Shown: positions 18,114 to 27,320 of the stretch, one piece after another
Layout of the letters: each line of letters starts with the position of its first letter
Position numbering within the stretch: position 1 is the stretch's first letter
Assembly: GCA_029558635.1 (NCBI GenBank)
Contig: JAKQEE010000052.1
Span: forward strand, 268,860-332,859
Reading direction: 5' to 3'
DNA from: Pseudomonadota bacterium
Lineage (GTDB): Bacteria; Pseudomonadota; Alphaproteobacteria; Micavibrionales; Micavibrionaceae
Length of the DNA stretch: 64,000 bases
Program-made: the position numbers and the translations under genes
Notes under the pieces: model-generated
What the model saw: only the letters and a program-made list of their open reading frames with translations
What the model was told of the DNA's origin: nothing
The model's database searches: none

Positions 18114-19505
18114 TTATTCCGCTGCAAGTGACAGGAGGTTGTGTTTTTTGTCTTTGCGGATGGTTTTCAGTTCGTCAGCGATCAGGAACGCCAGTTCCAG
18201 CGATTGTGAGGCGTTCAAACGCGGATCACAATGGGTGTGGTAACGGCTCGACAAATCTTCTTCACGAATATCCTGAAGGCCACCTGTGCACTCGGTGACG
18301 TTCGATCCGGTCATTTCGATATGGACGCCGCCCGGAATGGTTCCTTCGGCTTTGTGGACCGCGAAGAAATCCTGCACTTCGCCCAGAACCGATTTGAATT
18401 CACGGGTTTTGTAACCGCTCGATGATTTCACGGTGTTGCCGTGCATCGGGTCGCAGACCCAAGTGACATTACGGCCTTCGTCTTTCACTTTGCGTACAAG
18501 GGCGGGGAGGTGGTCGAATACCTTGCCTGCGCCCATACGCGAAATCAGAGTTAGGCGCCCATCTTCGTTGTCGGGGTTCAGTTTGTCGATCAGGCTGATC
18601 AGGTCGTCGGGGCTGGCGGTTGGGGGGCATTTGAGGCCAATCGGGTTTTTGATGCCACGGACGAATTCGACTTGGGCATGGTCTTCCTGATTGGTGCGTG
18701 CGCCGATCCAGACAAAATGGCCCGAGCAGTCGTACCAGTCGCCGCTGGTGCTGTCGACGCGCGTCAGGGCTTCTTCGTAGGGGAGAAGCAAGGCTTCATG
18801 ACAGGTATAGAAATCGGTTTGTTTCAGGATATGCGGAACCTTTTCCCCTGTCATACCGCAGGCGGTCATGAAGTCGAGCGCTTGTTCGATGCGTTCGGAG
18901 AGTTTCTGGTAGCGTTCGGCTTGTTCACCGTCGCCAACAAAATCGAGGTTCCATTTGTTGATCATATGGAGATCTGCATAACCGCCTGTTGCAAAAGCGC
19001 GGAGGAGATTGAGTGTGGCAGCCGACTGGTTATAAGCACGAAGCATCCGTTTGGGGTCGGGCTTGCGGGCGTCTTCGGTGAATTCGATCCCGTTGATGAT
19101 GTCGCCGCGATAGGTCGGCAGTGTGACTCCGTTTTGTGTCTCTGTATCTTCCGAACGCGGTTTGGCGAATTGGCCTGCCATGCGGCCCATTTTGACAACG
19201 GGAACCGATCCGGCAAAGGTCATTACTACTGACATTTGCAAAAGGACGCGGAACGTATCGCGGATTTTATTGGCGCCGAACTCGGCAAAGCTCTCGGCAC
19301 AGTCGCCGCCCATCAGGACAAAGGCGTTGCCTTTTCCGGCTTCGGCCAGTTGTTTTTTGAGGGCACGGGCTTCACCGGCAAAAACCAGCGGAGGCATCCG
19401 GCGCAACTCGGTTTCGGCTTCGACCAACCCTTCCTTACAATCTCCGTAGGCCGGGAGTTGTTTGGCGGGTTTCGTTCTCCAGCTTTCGGGGGTCCAGTCG
19501 GTCAT
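18114..19505 (-). CDS. aroG: 3-Deoxy-7-phosphoheptulonate synthase, class II
   Basis: A 463-residue plant-type (class II) DAHP synthase. It condenses phosphoenolpyruvate with erythrose-4-phosphate to open the shikimate pathway. Signatures include [15 protein letters not shown] near residue 65, a [14 protein letters not shown] stretch near 105, [15 protein letters not shown] near 265 and [14 protein letters not shown] near 355. The metal-binding Cys, His, Glu and Asp positions appear kept. The pathway's chorismate synthase (aroC) lies at 26.2 kb, not beside it. It may share a transcript with nadE. Confidence 0.94.
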   Translation of the reverse strand: MTDWTPESWRTKPAKQLPAYGDCKEGLVEAETELRRMPPLVFAGEARALKKQLAEAGKGNAFVLMGGDCAESFAEFGANKIRDTFRVLLQMSVVMTFAGSVPVVKMGRMAGQFAKPRSEDTETQNGVTLPTYRGDIINGIEFTEDARKPDPKRMLRAYNQSAATLNLLRAFATGGYADLHMINKWNLDFVGDGEQAERYQKLSERIEQALDFMTACGMTGEKVPHILKQTDFYTCHEALLLPYEEALTRVDSTSGDWYDCSGHFVWIGARTNQEDHAQVEFVRGIKNPIGLKCPPTASPDDLISLIDKLNPDNEDGRLTLISRMGAGKVFDHLPALVRKVKDEGRNVTWVCDPMHGNTVKSSSGYKTREFKSVLGEVQDFFAVHKAEGTIPGGVHIEMTGSNVTECTGGLQDIREEDLSSRYHTHCDPRLNASQSLELAFLIADELKTIRKDKKHNLLSLAAE

Positions 19506-19583
19506 TTTCTTGTGCTTTGCAATAAATGTTAAATCCCTTATGATTTAGGGGATTTAGTGCTGTTTTTCAAGGAATTAAACCAG

Positions 19584-20573
19584 CTAGGCCAGAGCTTTGC
19601 CGATATCAAAGGTTTTTGGATGTGCGAACTGCTGACGCATTTCGCATTTCTGTTCTCTTTTCTCGTTGTGGGACAGTGCGATCATATTCCGGTAAAAAGA
19701 GGCGCAAGCGTTGGAGAGGTGATCAAAGGCCGCTTCATTGTGCCGCGAATGAACGTTATTGGCATCATAGTTTTGAGGGGGCGGAAAATCCGGTCCTGCG
19801 GCTTTTTTGCCGCGTTCGTATTCCCGCGCCAGAGTGTCGATCCTGTATTCCAGATGGTTGATGAAGCACGTCATCTTGCGGTTTTCCAGCGTCCAGATGG
19901 CCGGACCGTCGGGGCCGTTCATAACGACTTCGCCGTTATGCTGGCCGATGACGTTCCGCAGGTCGGCTTCTTCCATGAAAGAATATCGCGACTGGGGAAC
20001 GACGATTGTGCCGTCGCCCAATCCTCTTGCCAAAGGATGTGACGGGGTTTCAATCGTGTGGTCGAACAGGCCGTAGAATTTTTCTTCGTGGATGCCTTTT
20101 TCAACTCCGTAGAGTTCCTTCATGGCAGCAAAGGCCGACCAGCAGACAAGAGAGGCATGATTGACCGATCCGTCACGGATGTTGGTGCGCAATGTCTGGA
20201 ACAGGTCGCGGGATTCGTTCCAGAATTCCGTGTATTGTGTGTTCATGTCATTGTAAGTCAGGCGACCCCGGTCGATACCGGTGACGATCACCAGATCGAA
20301 ATGTTGATGACCGATGACATCCTGCCAGTCTTGATAGCGGGAGCTTAACAAAAATTCCCGTTCGCGAAAATATTTCGCGTCGCTCTTGGCGCAGGCCATC
20401 CGGCATAGTGTGATCTGTGCGTTTGGTGCTGCGAGATGCAGGGTGTTGAGGAAATGGCGCTCCGTGCCTTCGGCATTGTCCATGATGTTAATCAAGGCGA
20501 TGCGCGGCGCGTTCTGATGTGTTGCAGATGAAAAGGATGATGCGGATGTCAATCCAGAAGCTCTTTGGCTCAT
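19584..20573 (-). CDS. metA: Homoserine O-acyltransferase, MetA family
   Basis: A 329-residue cytosolic enzyme that activates homoserine as its O-succinyl or O-acetyl ester for methionine synthesis. The nucleophile is the Cys in SLVCWSAFAAM near residue 145; HLEYR near 237 carries the catalytic His and Glu of the family. The motif around the Cys differs from the enterobacterial CWGAQAAL, so acyl-donor preference is uncertain. A GAGG site precedes the ATG. A SAM-II riboswitch and a promoter lie directly upstream, which independently supports the methionine role. Confidence 0.88.
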   Translation of the reverse strand: MSQRASGLTSASSFSSATHQNAPRIALINIMDNAEGTERHFLNTLHLAAPNAQITLCRMACAKSDAKYFREREFLLSSRYQDWQDVIGHQHFDLVIVTGIDRGRLTYNDMNTQYTEFWNESRDLFQTLRTNIRDGSVNHASLVCWSAFAAMKELYGVEKGIHEEKFYGLFDHTIETPSHPLARGLGDGTIVVPQSRYSFMEEADLRNVIGQHNGEVVMNGPDGPAIWTLENRKMTCFINHLEYRIDTLAREYERGKKAAGPDFPPPQNYDANNVHSRHNEAAFDHLSNACASFYRNMIALSHNEKREQKCEMRQQFAHPKTFDIGKALA

Positions 20574-20632
20574 GTCTTTACCTCATAAAAACGGTTAGTT
20601 TGTTTTCAATGGGGCGTATGGAAATGAGCCAT

Positions 20633-20688
20633 AGCGCTTTAGCAATTTATTATAAAGCGGTGCAAGCTGCCCCTCAAATCCCGCTTCT
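20633..20688 (-). ncRNA. SAM-II riboswitch upstream of metA
   Basis: On the minus strand the SAM-II pattern is complete: a P1 stem AGCGG/CCGCT, loop GATTTGA, the GCTTGCA segment just before the closing strand, then an AT-rich link and the terminal GCTAAAG pseudoknot strand. SAM-II binds S-adenosylmethionine and lowers expression of methionine genes, typically metA in alphaproteobacteria, usually by hiding the ribosome site. The element begins about ten bases after the predicted -10 box and ends about 60 bases before the metA ATG. Confidence 0.88.
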
Positions 20689-20697
20689 GACGTGTAC

Positions 20698-20725
20698 CAT
20701 GTATAAAAACGGCTTGATGAGTCAA
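20698..20725 (-). promoter_or_regulatory. Probable metA promoter
   Basis: TTGACT (20725-20720) and TACATG (20703-20698) with a 16-base spacer. Transcription would start close to the 5' edge of the SAM-II element. It lies between the pdxH stop and the riboswitch, so metA has its own promoter. Confidence 0.55.
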
Positions 20726-20754
20726 GAAAAAATAAATCTAATCTTTGAAAAAAG

Positions 20755-21345
20755 TTAAGGATAAAGTGTTTCCGTTGCCCAGAGGCCTTTTTCATCCCGC
20801 GTGTAGAGCAAGCGGTGATGCAAGCGGAATTCGCCATCCTGCCAGAATTCAATCGACACCGGAGAGAGGCGGAATCCGCCCCAGTGCGGCGGACGCGGCG
20901 GGGTTTCTCCATACATTTGTTCATAGTGGGAAATGCGGTTGATCAGTGTTTCGCGGTCGGGTAAGGCGCGCGATTGTTGAGATGCCCATGCGCCGATTCG
21001 GTTCCCCAGTGGGCGTGTTGCATAATAGTCATCCGACTCTTGTTCCGAAACGGGGGTCACATCGCCGCGTACGCGGATCTGGCGGCCCAGTGTTTTCCAG
21101 TGGAAATTGAGGGCTGCTTTTTTTGTGGCGAGAATTTCGCGACCTTTGACGCTTTCATAGTTGGTGAAAAAACCAAATCCGCTGTCGTCGATTTTCCGGA
21201 CGAGAACCACGCGGGCATCGGGCATTCCCGTTTCATCCACTGTGGCTAGGCACGCCGCGTCGGGATCGTTCGGTTCCGACTTGGTCGCGTCTTCCACCCA
21301 GTTGCGGATGATGGTGTAGGGGGACTCCTCTTTATTTATTGTCAT
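20755..21345 (-). CDS. pdxH: Pyridoxamine/pyridoxine 5'-phosphate oxidase
   Basis: A 196-residue FMN enzyme that oxidises PNP or PMP to pyridoxal phosphate. The FMN-binding stretches are RVVLVRKIDDSGFGFFTN, KGREILATKKAALNFHW and RQIRVRGDV; the C-terminal signature (HWGGFRLSPVSIEFW and RLHHRLLYTR, ending ETLYP) is complete. Slightly shorter at the N-terminus than the enterobacterial enzyme, as in other alphaproteobacteria. Monocistronic, upstream of metA. Confidence 0.96.
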   Translation of the reverse strand: MTINKEESPYTIIRNWVEDATKSEPNDPDAACLATVDETGMPDARVVLVRKIDDSGFGFFTNYESVKGREILATKKAALNFHWKTLGRQIRVRGDVTPVSEQESDDYYATRPLGNRIGAWASQQSRALPDRETLINRISHYEQMYGETPPRPPHWGGFRLSPVSIEFWQDGEFRLHHRLLYTRDEKGLWATETLYP

Positions 21346-21471
21346 ATTCTGCCGCCTGAAAAATTTTTATATATCGCCTGTTTTTATACGGGGGAAAGGG
21401 TTATATAGTCCCGTTTAGTGTTTGTGTCGCCATACGAGCGACGGTCTATATTTACCGAAAGGAACCGGAAG

Positions 21472-21945
21472 ATGAAAACGAAATTTTTGACTCTCCTTGC
21501 AATCTCGTCATTGGCTTTGACGGCTTGTATGGAGAATATGGGCAATAAACAGATGGTCGGTTCGGCTACTGGTGCTGTTCTCGGCGGTGTTGCCGGTGCG
21601 CAATTCGGTAAAGGTACCGGACAATTGGTTGGTGTCGGTGTTGGTGCTTTGCTCGGTACTTTGATCGGTAGCGAGTTGGGTAGATCCCTCGACCAAGCCG
21701 ATATGATGTATGCCAATCAGGCGCAAACCCGTGCCTATTCCGCTCCGGTTGGTGAAACGATCAGCTGGAACAACCCTGACAGCGGTCACTCGGGTACCAT
21801 TACCCCGATGAAAGAAGGCTACAGCAATACATCCGGTCGTTACTGCCGTGAGTACAGCCAAACCATCTATGTTGATGGTCGTCAGCAAACCGGTGTTGGC
21901 AGCGCTTGCCAAAACCCCGATGGTACATGGCAGATTATGCAGTAA
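21472..21945 (+). CDS. Glycine-zipper lipoprotein, 17-kDa surface antigen-like
   Basis: A 157-residue predicted lipoprotein with lipobox LALTAC (Cys19). A Gly-rich double-helix zipper follows (about residues 28-68: repeated GxxxG steps such as GAVLGGVAGAQFGKGTGQLVG and GVGALLGTLIGSELG), then a small beta domain (SWNNPDSGHSGTITP, GRYCREYSQTIYVDG, a two-Cys pattern). This is the layout of the rickettsial 17-kDa antigen/RT0821 family at the outer membrane. The start at 21472 follows GGAACCGGAAG; an upstream frame to 21418 lacks a signal sequence. Strong terminator downstream. Confidence 0.88.
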   Translation: MKTKFLTLLAISSLALTACMENMGNKQMVGSATGAVLGGVAGAQFGKGTGQLVGVGVGALLGTLIGSELGRSLDQADMMYANQAQTRAYSAPVGETISWNNPDSGHSGTITPMKEGYSNTSGRYCREYSQTIYVDGRQQTGVGSACQNPDGTWQIMQ

Positions 21946-21966
21946 TCGGGTGTAATCCGATTATCA

Positions 21967-21992
21967 GAAAGGCCGCTTTCGGGCGGCCTTTT
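21967..21992. terminator. Bidirectional terminator
   Basis: AAGGCCGC pairs with GCGGCCTT, with A-rich and T-rich flanks on both sides, in the 54-base gap between two converging genes. It can serve both. Confidence 0.85.
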
Positions 21993-21999
21993 GTCTTTT

Positions 22000-23634
22000 C
22001 TATTTTTCTTTCTCCTCTTCGAAGAGAAGATTTGCGTCCGTTTGCGGGGGAGCTGTGGCGGTCTTGGCCTGTGGTGATGTTCGCATCATTTTACCTATTC
22101 CCCCCGTTGGGCCGCTTATTGAGCTTCCGCCCATGCCGGCCATTCCTCCAGGGGAGGGTGATGCGGGAGCCATTGCGATTTGCGGACTCGGTTGCGGTGC
22201 AAGCTGCGGGGATGCCGCCAATTGCATTTCCAGCGATATTTGCGGTCCCGGCACAGGCATTTCGGCTGTGGCTTCGAGCTTGCGGGCATAGACCGGATCG
22301 GCCAGAGTCAGGTTGATCGATTCCATGACAGGTTTGAATTGCGGATTGTTTTCACACCATTTTGAAATTCCCGAAAGGGTGACAACTTGTCCGCTGCGGT
22401 TCATGTCGGTGATAAAGCTTCCAAGCTGGCTGAGTTCCTTCCAGCCGGTATGTTGTTTGGCGGATTGAAATTCGAGACGGGCGGCCTGATCACGCGGCAT
22501 GCCGTGCCGGTCGGCATTATGATAGGCAAGAGCTGCCGATTGCAGCGAGTGGGCACACCAGCCGGCGAAGCGTCCTTTGAGCAAACCTTCGTTCTGGTTG
22601 TTGGCGACATGGATCATCGGCAGGTGACTGTCGGCTTCCATGGCGTGGATCAGAACCATTTCGAATGTCTCTTCGATGGTTCGTTCGTGGGAGATGATGT
22701 TGACTTCTTGTTGGGCGAAAGGGTTATGGCCTCCCGCAATGGCATCCATTGGGTCCGGTATGACACCGGTGATTTCGGTCAGCAAATGTCCGGTGGCCTT
22801 GATAAACGGGTTTGATGATCCTTCCGTTGCAGCTTCGAGAATCTGGGCGGGCTGGTATCCGCTCCATGCCATTGTCTGGGCCGCGTTTGCAAACATGATC
22901 CATGTTTCGATGTTTTTGGCGTCAAAGCTGGCGGCAACTTGTTTCGCCAAAGAATAAGCGCTGCCGATCGGCGAGCGTTTTTCACTGGAGATGAATTTTT
23001 CCAATGCGTAGTTGGTGACGTCGATGGCAATCGGGAAGGGGTATTCTTCCGGATGATTGACCTGAGGAGTCATGGCGTCAAAAGCTCTTTTCTTGCCCAG
23101 AGACGTCAATGCATCGATAAACCCGTTATGAACCATCTGGATGACGCTATAGACATCGGCTTTCAGATTGGTGCGGGCTGTTGCTATGTTGTTTCTTTTC
23201 GGTTGGAGAATTTGATTGTTCTGGCTTCCGGCATGTTTCTGTGTGTAGAAATCTACCGTTTCCATGAAGTTTGATGTCAGGCTGTGGATCGTGAAGAGCA
23301 GGTCTTCTTCCGTTTCATGCTGGTTCATGTTGATCGAGATGAAGGCCAGACATTCGGGATGTTTTTTAAATCCCAACAATGATTTTCTAAAGCCGATGAC
23401 CAGCCCCAGAAAGGCGGAATTGTCGTGGCCGGGAGAGCGAAATTTCAAAAGAGCTGCGGCTTCGCCGTAGGCGGCATGTCCATGTATTTTGGGCATGAGC
23501 TTGGCAATCTGTTCGGCTTTTTGGCCGCGATGGTGGAGAATATAATGCAAATCAACATTAGGGAAAATCTTTTTCAGATCTTCCGCGTATCTTTCGCAAA
23601 AACGCTGCGTTTTTTCAAAAAGTGGCTCGGACAT
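22000..23634 (-). CDS. Unknown 544-residue soluble protein with proline/glycine-rich tail
   Basis: No signal peptide or membrane segment. The first 430 residues are mostly helical, with conserved-looking His and Cys motifs (HYILHHRG, GWCAHSLQSAALAYH, KQHTGWKELSQLG). The last 100 or so are low-complexity Pro/Ala/Ser/Gly with repeated PQ and AP units, ending in an acidic EEEKEK. The start at 23634 is chosen because MSEPLF looks like a normal N-terminus; ATG at 23646 is also possible. Transcribed alone, divergent from fabI. No family recognised. Confidence 0.75.
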   Translation of the reverse strand: MSEPLFEKTQRFCERYAEDLKKIFPNVDLHYILHHRGQKAEQIAKLMPKIHGHAAYGEAAALLKFRSPGHDNSAFLGLVIGFRKSLLGFKKHPECLAFISINMNQHETEEDLLFTIHSLTSNFMETVDFYTQKHAGSQNNQILQPKRNNIATARTNLKADVYSVIQMVHNGFIDALTSLGKKRAFDAMTPQVNHPEEYPFPIAIDVTNYALEKFISSEKRSPIGSAYSLAKQVAASFDAKNIETWIMFANAAQTMAWSGYQPAQILEAATEGSSNPFIKATGHLLTEITGVIPDPMDAIAGGHNPFAQQEVNIISHERTIEETFEMVLIHAMEADSHLPMIHVANNQNEGLLKGRFAGWCAHSLQSAALAYHNADRHGMPRDQAARLEFQSAKQHTGWKELSQLGSFITDMNRSGQVVTLSGISKWCENNPQFKPVMESINLTLADPVYARKLEATAEMPVPGPQISLEMQLAASPQLAPQPSPQIAMAPASPSPGGMAGMGGSSISGPTGGIGKMMRTSPQAKTATAPPQTDANLLFEEEKEK

Positions 23635-23812
23635 CGTTTCCCGCATAGGTTATGGCCTGCTGAAAGCAGGCTTTCAGGACCGTTCATCCTAACAACCAAA
23701 AGTTAAAGGATTCTGTAATTTTGTGACTTTTTACGTCTTCTTTCTGGACGTCTTCGCATAAATGTGTAGGATGAGCGCGGTTCACTATAATTAAGGTAAA
23801 GGTACTGAAAAA

Positions 23813-24664
23813 ATGACATTTTCTTCGTTGATGGCTGGCAAAAAGGGTCTGATTATGGGCGTGGCGAACGATCGCTCTATCGCTTGGGGCATTGCCAAGG
23901 CCGCTCATGCACAGGGTGCCGAACTCGCCTTCACCTATCAGGGCGAAGCTTTGGAAAAGCGTGTGCGCCCGTTGGCCGAAGAAGTCGGATCGCAGATCAT
24001 CGTTCCGTGCGATGTGACGGACGAAGCCAGTATCGACGCCACATTCAAAGAAATTGAAGCCAAGTGGGGCAAGATCGATTTTGTTGTTCACGCGATTGCG
24101 TTCTCGGACAAAGCCGAGCTTGATGGTTTGTATCTGAATACGACCCGCGCCAACTTCCTCAAAACCATGGATATTTCCGTTTATTCTTTTACCGCTGTTT
24201 GCCAACGTGCTGTGCCGTTGATGAAGGATGGCGGTTCATTGTTGACGCTCACTTACTACGGGGCCGAGCGTGTGATGCCGCATTATAATGTCATGGGTGT
24301 TGCCAAGGCTGCGCTTGAGGCTTCTGTCCGTTACCTTGCGACCGATCTGGGCAAAGACAATATCCGCGTCAATGCGATTTCGGCCGGTCCGATTAAAACT
24401 TTGGCGGCGTCGGGGATCGGCGATTTCCGCTATATCCTGAAATGGAACGAACTTAACTCTCCGCTCAAACGCAATGTGACAATTGAAGATGTCGGGAATT
24501 CAGGTTTGTATTTGCTTAGCGATCTCGGCGCTGGTGTAACTGGTGAAGTGCTACACGTTGATGCCGGTTATCACACCGTCGGGATGGTGGCGATTGACTC
24601 TGCCGCTGAAACCGCCGAGCTGCTGGAAAGCATTGCGCCGAAGGACAGTTCCGAGGCGGCATAA
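23813..24664 (+). CDS. fabI: Enoyl-[acyl-carrier-protein] reductase (NADH)
   Basis: A 283-residue SDR-fold enzyme of the last reduction step in fatty-acid elongation. The NAD site is GLIMGVANDRSIAWGIAKA; the FabI catalytic pattern is Tyr-x6-Tyr-x6-Lys, seen as YYGAERVMPHYNVMGVAKA near residues 150-168. LAASGIGDF matches the substrate-loop region that triclosan contacts in other FabI proteins. First gene of a six-gene operon reaching sppA. A TATAAT at 23786-23791 lies in the upstream gap, with no good -35 box. Confidence 0.95.
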   Translation: MTFSSLMAGKKGLIMGVANDRSIAWGIAKAAHAQGAELAFTYQGEALEKRVRPLAEEVGSQIIVPCDVTDEASIDATFKEIEAKWGKIDFVVHAIAFSDKAELDGLYLNTTRANFLKTMDISVYSFTAVCQRAVPLMKDGGSLLTLTYYGAERVMPHYNVMGVAKAALEASVRYLATDLGKDNIRVNAISAGPIKTLAASGIGDFRYILKWNELNSPLKRNVTIEDVGNSGLYLLSDLGAGVTGEVLHVDAGYHTVGMVAIDSAAETAELLESIAPKDSSEAA

Positions 24665-24666
24665 AG

Positions 24667-25131
24667 ATGAGAACGAAGGGCCTGTTCTTTGCAATTCTGA
24701 CACTATTGGCCTTTCCGGTTGCCGCGCAGACGGATGGTCCGTTCATTGATCTTCCCGACGAGAGCGTTGGGGATATTGTTACCAAAGTCAGGCCGATGGT
24801 TGGCCAGTTCAAAATTTCAGATACGGAGTTTGTCGGGGAGGAGACTCCCGAAGAGTTGGTGGACCCGTTGTTGACCTTGCCGGAAGTTGAAGCTGTTCTT
24901 GTTCGCGGAATTATTTCGGCTACGGCGGAATGGTGCGGAGAGGACTGGAAGAGCAAAAGTTTTTATCCGTTCATGCGGGAGCAGCGTTCCAGCGGAAAAT
25001 CTGAAAAACAGATGGCTTATATCGGTGCCTTGCACGGTTTCGGGATGGGGATGATGCAAAAAACATTTTCCGAACGCAAATGTGGTGTCGACCAGTCTTT
25101 GCAAAACAGACTTGAAGGGTATCTTTATTGA
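24667..25131 (+). CDS. Secreted protein of unknown function
   Basis: A 154-residue protein with a clear signal peptide (residues 1-20, ending PVAAQ). The mature part is acidic, with two Cys (EWCGEDW near residue 98 and RKCGVDQ near 139) that could form a disulfide in the periplasm, and a Gly/Met-rich GALHGFGMGMM. Its ATG is two bases after the fabI stop and its TGA overlaps the ATG of the next gene by one base, so it is firmly in the operon. No family recognised. Confidence 0.75.
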   Translation: MRTKGLFFAILTLLAFPVAAQTDGPFIDLPDESVGDIVTKVRPMVGQFKISDTEFVGEETPEELVDPLLTLPEVEAVLVRGIISATAEWCGEDWKSKSFYPFMREQRSSGKSEKQMAYIGALHGFGMGMMQKTFSERKCGVDQSLQNRLEGYLY

Positions 25132-25592
25132 TGTGGTTCAAACCCTATACGCTTGAGATGCTGCAAAGTCTGCGGGCTGCGAATATGGGGCATCATATCG
25201 GGTTTGAATTTACCGAGCTTGGTCCCGATTTTCTTAAAGGTCGCATTCCAGTCGATCATCGCACCACTCAACCTTTCGGTATTCTCCATGGCGGGGCGTC
25301 TTGTGTTTTATCGGAATCGTTGGGGTCGGTTGCTTCGTGGATGACGATTGATCCCGAGTTGTATCGTGCCGTGGGGCTTGAGATTAATTGCAACCATATT
25401 CGCGCGGTGACGGAAGGGTTTGTGACTGGAACTTGCACCCCCCTTCATGTCGGACGGCGCACGCAAGTCTGGCAAACCGATATTACCGAGGATGCAACGG
25501 GCAAGCGCGTGGCTGTATCGCGCCTTACTGTTGCGATTATCGACCATGGCACTCTCAGCACGCAAAAGGATGCGGTGCATATTGGCGGGTAA
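25131..25592 (+). CDS. Hotdog-fold thioesterase, PaaI/YdiI-like
   Basis: A 153-residue acyl-CoA thioesterase-like protein. The family motif is LHGGASCVLSESLGSVAS near residues 51-66, with the Glu that activates water; the strand ending GTCTPLHVGRRTQVWQ is also typical. Members cleave aromatic or dihydroxynaphthoyl-CoA (MenI, EntH, PaaI), and the substrate cannot be read from sequence. An ATG overlaps the upstream TGA by one base, so it is translationally coupled. The 3'-end lies four bases before the HAD gene. Confidence 0.88.
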   Translation: MWFKPYTLEMLQSLRAANMGHHIGFEFTELGPDFLKGRIPVDHRTTQPFGILHGGASCVLSESLGSVASWMTIDPELYRAVGLEINCNHIRAVTEGFVTGTCTPLHVGRRTQVWQTDITEDATGKRVAVSRLTVAIIDHGTLSTQKDAVHIGG

Positions 25593-25596
25593 TTCT

Positions 25597-26217
25597 ATGA
25601 AACATATTCTGTGCGATGTGGACGGGGTGGTGGTTAACGGATTTCACGCCGATCCTGCGCGGCGTGTGTCGTGGATGGACAGTCTTCAGGAAGATTTGGG
25701 TATTTGTCCAGACGCTCTTGTGAGGGAGTTTTTTCTGAAAGATTTTTCTGAAATTATACTTGGCAAAGCTGATTTGATTGAGGTCTTGGGCGTGGTTCTT
25801 CCCCGTCTTTCCTTTCAGGGGGACCCGCACGAATTTGTAGCTTATTGGTTGCAAAAAGATTCTAATCTCAATCACGGTTTTCTGGATTGGGTGAATGAGC
25901 AAAAGGCGAATTCTTCCGTTTGTTTTCATTTGGCGACCAATCAGGAACATCGACGGGCCGACCATTTATGGAATGGTTTGGGGCTGAAAAACACGTTTGA
26001 CAAGATGTTTTACGCGGCTGATATCGGCTATAAAAAGCCGGATATTGAATTTTTTCAATATGTTGTTGATTCTTTGCAAACGGCCCCCTCCGATATGGTT
26101 TTAATCGACGATCATCCTGAAAATGTGGATGTGGCGCGATCTTTGGGGATGGGTGGGATTGTGTTTAACGATATGTCTGATATTGTTAATTATGAGTTTC
26201 TAATATCGGAAGGTTGA
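25597..26217 (+). CDS. HAD-superfamily hydrolase
   Basis: A 206-residue cytosolic HAD phosphatase. Motif I is DVDGVV (residues 7-12), motif II probably LATNQE near 114, the motif III Lys lies in GYKKPD near 149 and motif IV is [10 protein letters not shown] near 170. A helical cap sits between motifs I and II, as in HAD-IA enzymes. A longer frame from 25447 would overlap the thioesterase gene for 146 bases and is rejected in favour of the ATG four bases after its stop. Substrate unknown. Confidence 0.85.
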   Translation: MKHILCDVDGVVVNGFHADPARRVSWMDSLQEDLGICPDALVREFFLKDFSEIILGKADLIEVLGVVLPRLSFQGDPHEFVAYWLQKDSNLNHGFLDWVNEQKANSSVCFHLATNQEHRRADHLWNGLGLKNTFDKMFYAADIGYKKPDIEFFQYVVDSLQTAPSDMVLIDDHPENVDVARSLGMGGIVFNDMSDIVNYEFLISEG

Positions 26218-26219
26218 GA

Positions 26220-27305
26220 ATGAGCGGTAACAGATTCGGCACATTATTCCAGTATCAGAGTTGGGGCGAGAGCCACGGGCCCGCGATTGGCTGTGTGGTG
26301 GACGGTGTGCCGCCGGGAATTTCGTTGTGCGAGGAGGATATTCAGGTTTTTCTTGATAAACGCAAACCCGGTCAGTCGAAGTTTACAACCCAGCGTCAGG
26401 AAGAGGACAAGGTTGAAATCTTGTCCGGTGTGTTTGAAGGGCAGACAACCGGAACGCCAATCAGTCTTTTGATCCGCAATACCGATCAGAAATCGAAAGA
26501 TTATTCCGACATCAAAGACAAGTTTCGTCCCGGCCATGCCGATTATACTTACCAAACCAAATACGGCATTCGTGATTATCGCGGGGGCGGGCGATCGTCC
26601 GCACGCGAGACGGCCGCACGGGTCGCGGCGGGGGCCGTGGCGCGTAAAGTTTTGTCGTCGCAGTTGGGTGTTGACGTTACTGTGCGTGGTGCCGTTACCC
26701 AGATGGGTGGCCGCCATATCAACCGTGACGCATGGGATTGGGAAGAGGTCGGGCGCAATCCGTTTTTCTGTCCCGATGCGGGTGTTGTCGCCGGATGGGA
26801 AGAGTATTTGTCCGAAATTCGCAAGAATGGGTCGAGTATCGGCGCGGTGGTTGAATGTGTGGCGACAGGTATTCCGGCGGGGCTTGGTGCGCCTGTCTAT
26901 GATAAATTGAGTGCCGATATTGCCAAGGCGATGATGTCGATCAATGCGGTGAAGGCCGTCGAGATCGGCGACGGATTTTCAACCGTTGAGTGGGGCGGCG
27001 AACAAAATGCCGATCCGATCCGCATGGGTGAAGATGGGAATCCTGTGTTTCTTTCAAACCATGCGGGCGGCATTTTGGGCGGAATTTCGACGGGGCAGGA
27101 CATTGTGGTGCGTGTGGCGTTCAAACCAACCAGCTCGATTTTAATCCCCGTTCAGACGATCGATAAGCATGGTCAGGAAACGGATATTATTACCAAGGGG
27201 CGGCATGATCCATGCGTCGGTATTCGCGGCACGCCGGTGGTCGAGGCGATGATGGCGTGTGTGTTGGCCGATCATTGGCTGCGTCATAAGGCTCAGTGTC
27301 TTTAA
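26220..27305 (+). CDS. aroC: Chorismate synthase
   Basis: A 361-residue FMN-dependent enzyme that makes chorismate from EPSP, the last shared step of aromatic biosynthesis. Signatures are [18 protein letters not shown] at the N-terminus, [29 protein letters not shown] near residue 125 and [16 protein letters not shown] near 280. The ATG is two bases after the HAD stop; an in-frame TTG at 26214 is less likely. Its operon partners are not other aro genes. Confidence 0.97.
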   Translation: MSGNRFGTLFQYQSWGESHGPAIGCVVDGVPPGISLCEEDIQVFLDKRKPGQSKFTTQRQEEDKVEILSGVFEGQTTGTPISLLIRNTDQKSKDYSDIKDKFRPGHADYTYQTKYGIRDYRGGGRSSARETAARVAAGAVARKVLSSQLGVDVTVRGAVTQMGGRHINRDAWDWEEVGRNPFFCPDAGVVAGWEEYLSEIRKNGSSIGAVVECVATGIPAGLGAPVYDKLSADIAKAMMSINAVKAVEIGDGFSTVEWGGEQNADPIRMGEDGNPVFLSNHAGGILGGISTGQDIVVRVAFKPTSSILIPVQTIDKHGQETDIITKGRHDPCVGIRGTPVVEAMMACVLADHWLRHKAQCL

Positions 27306-27320
27306 CAAGCGAGGGGAAGC

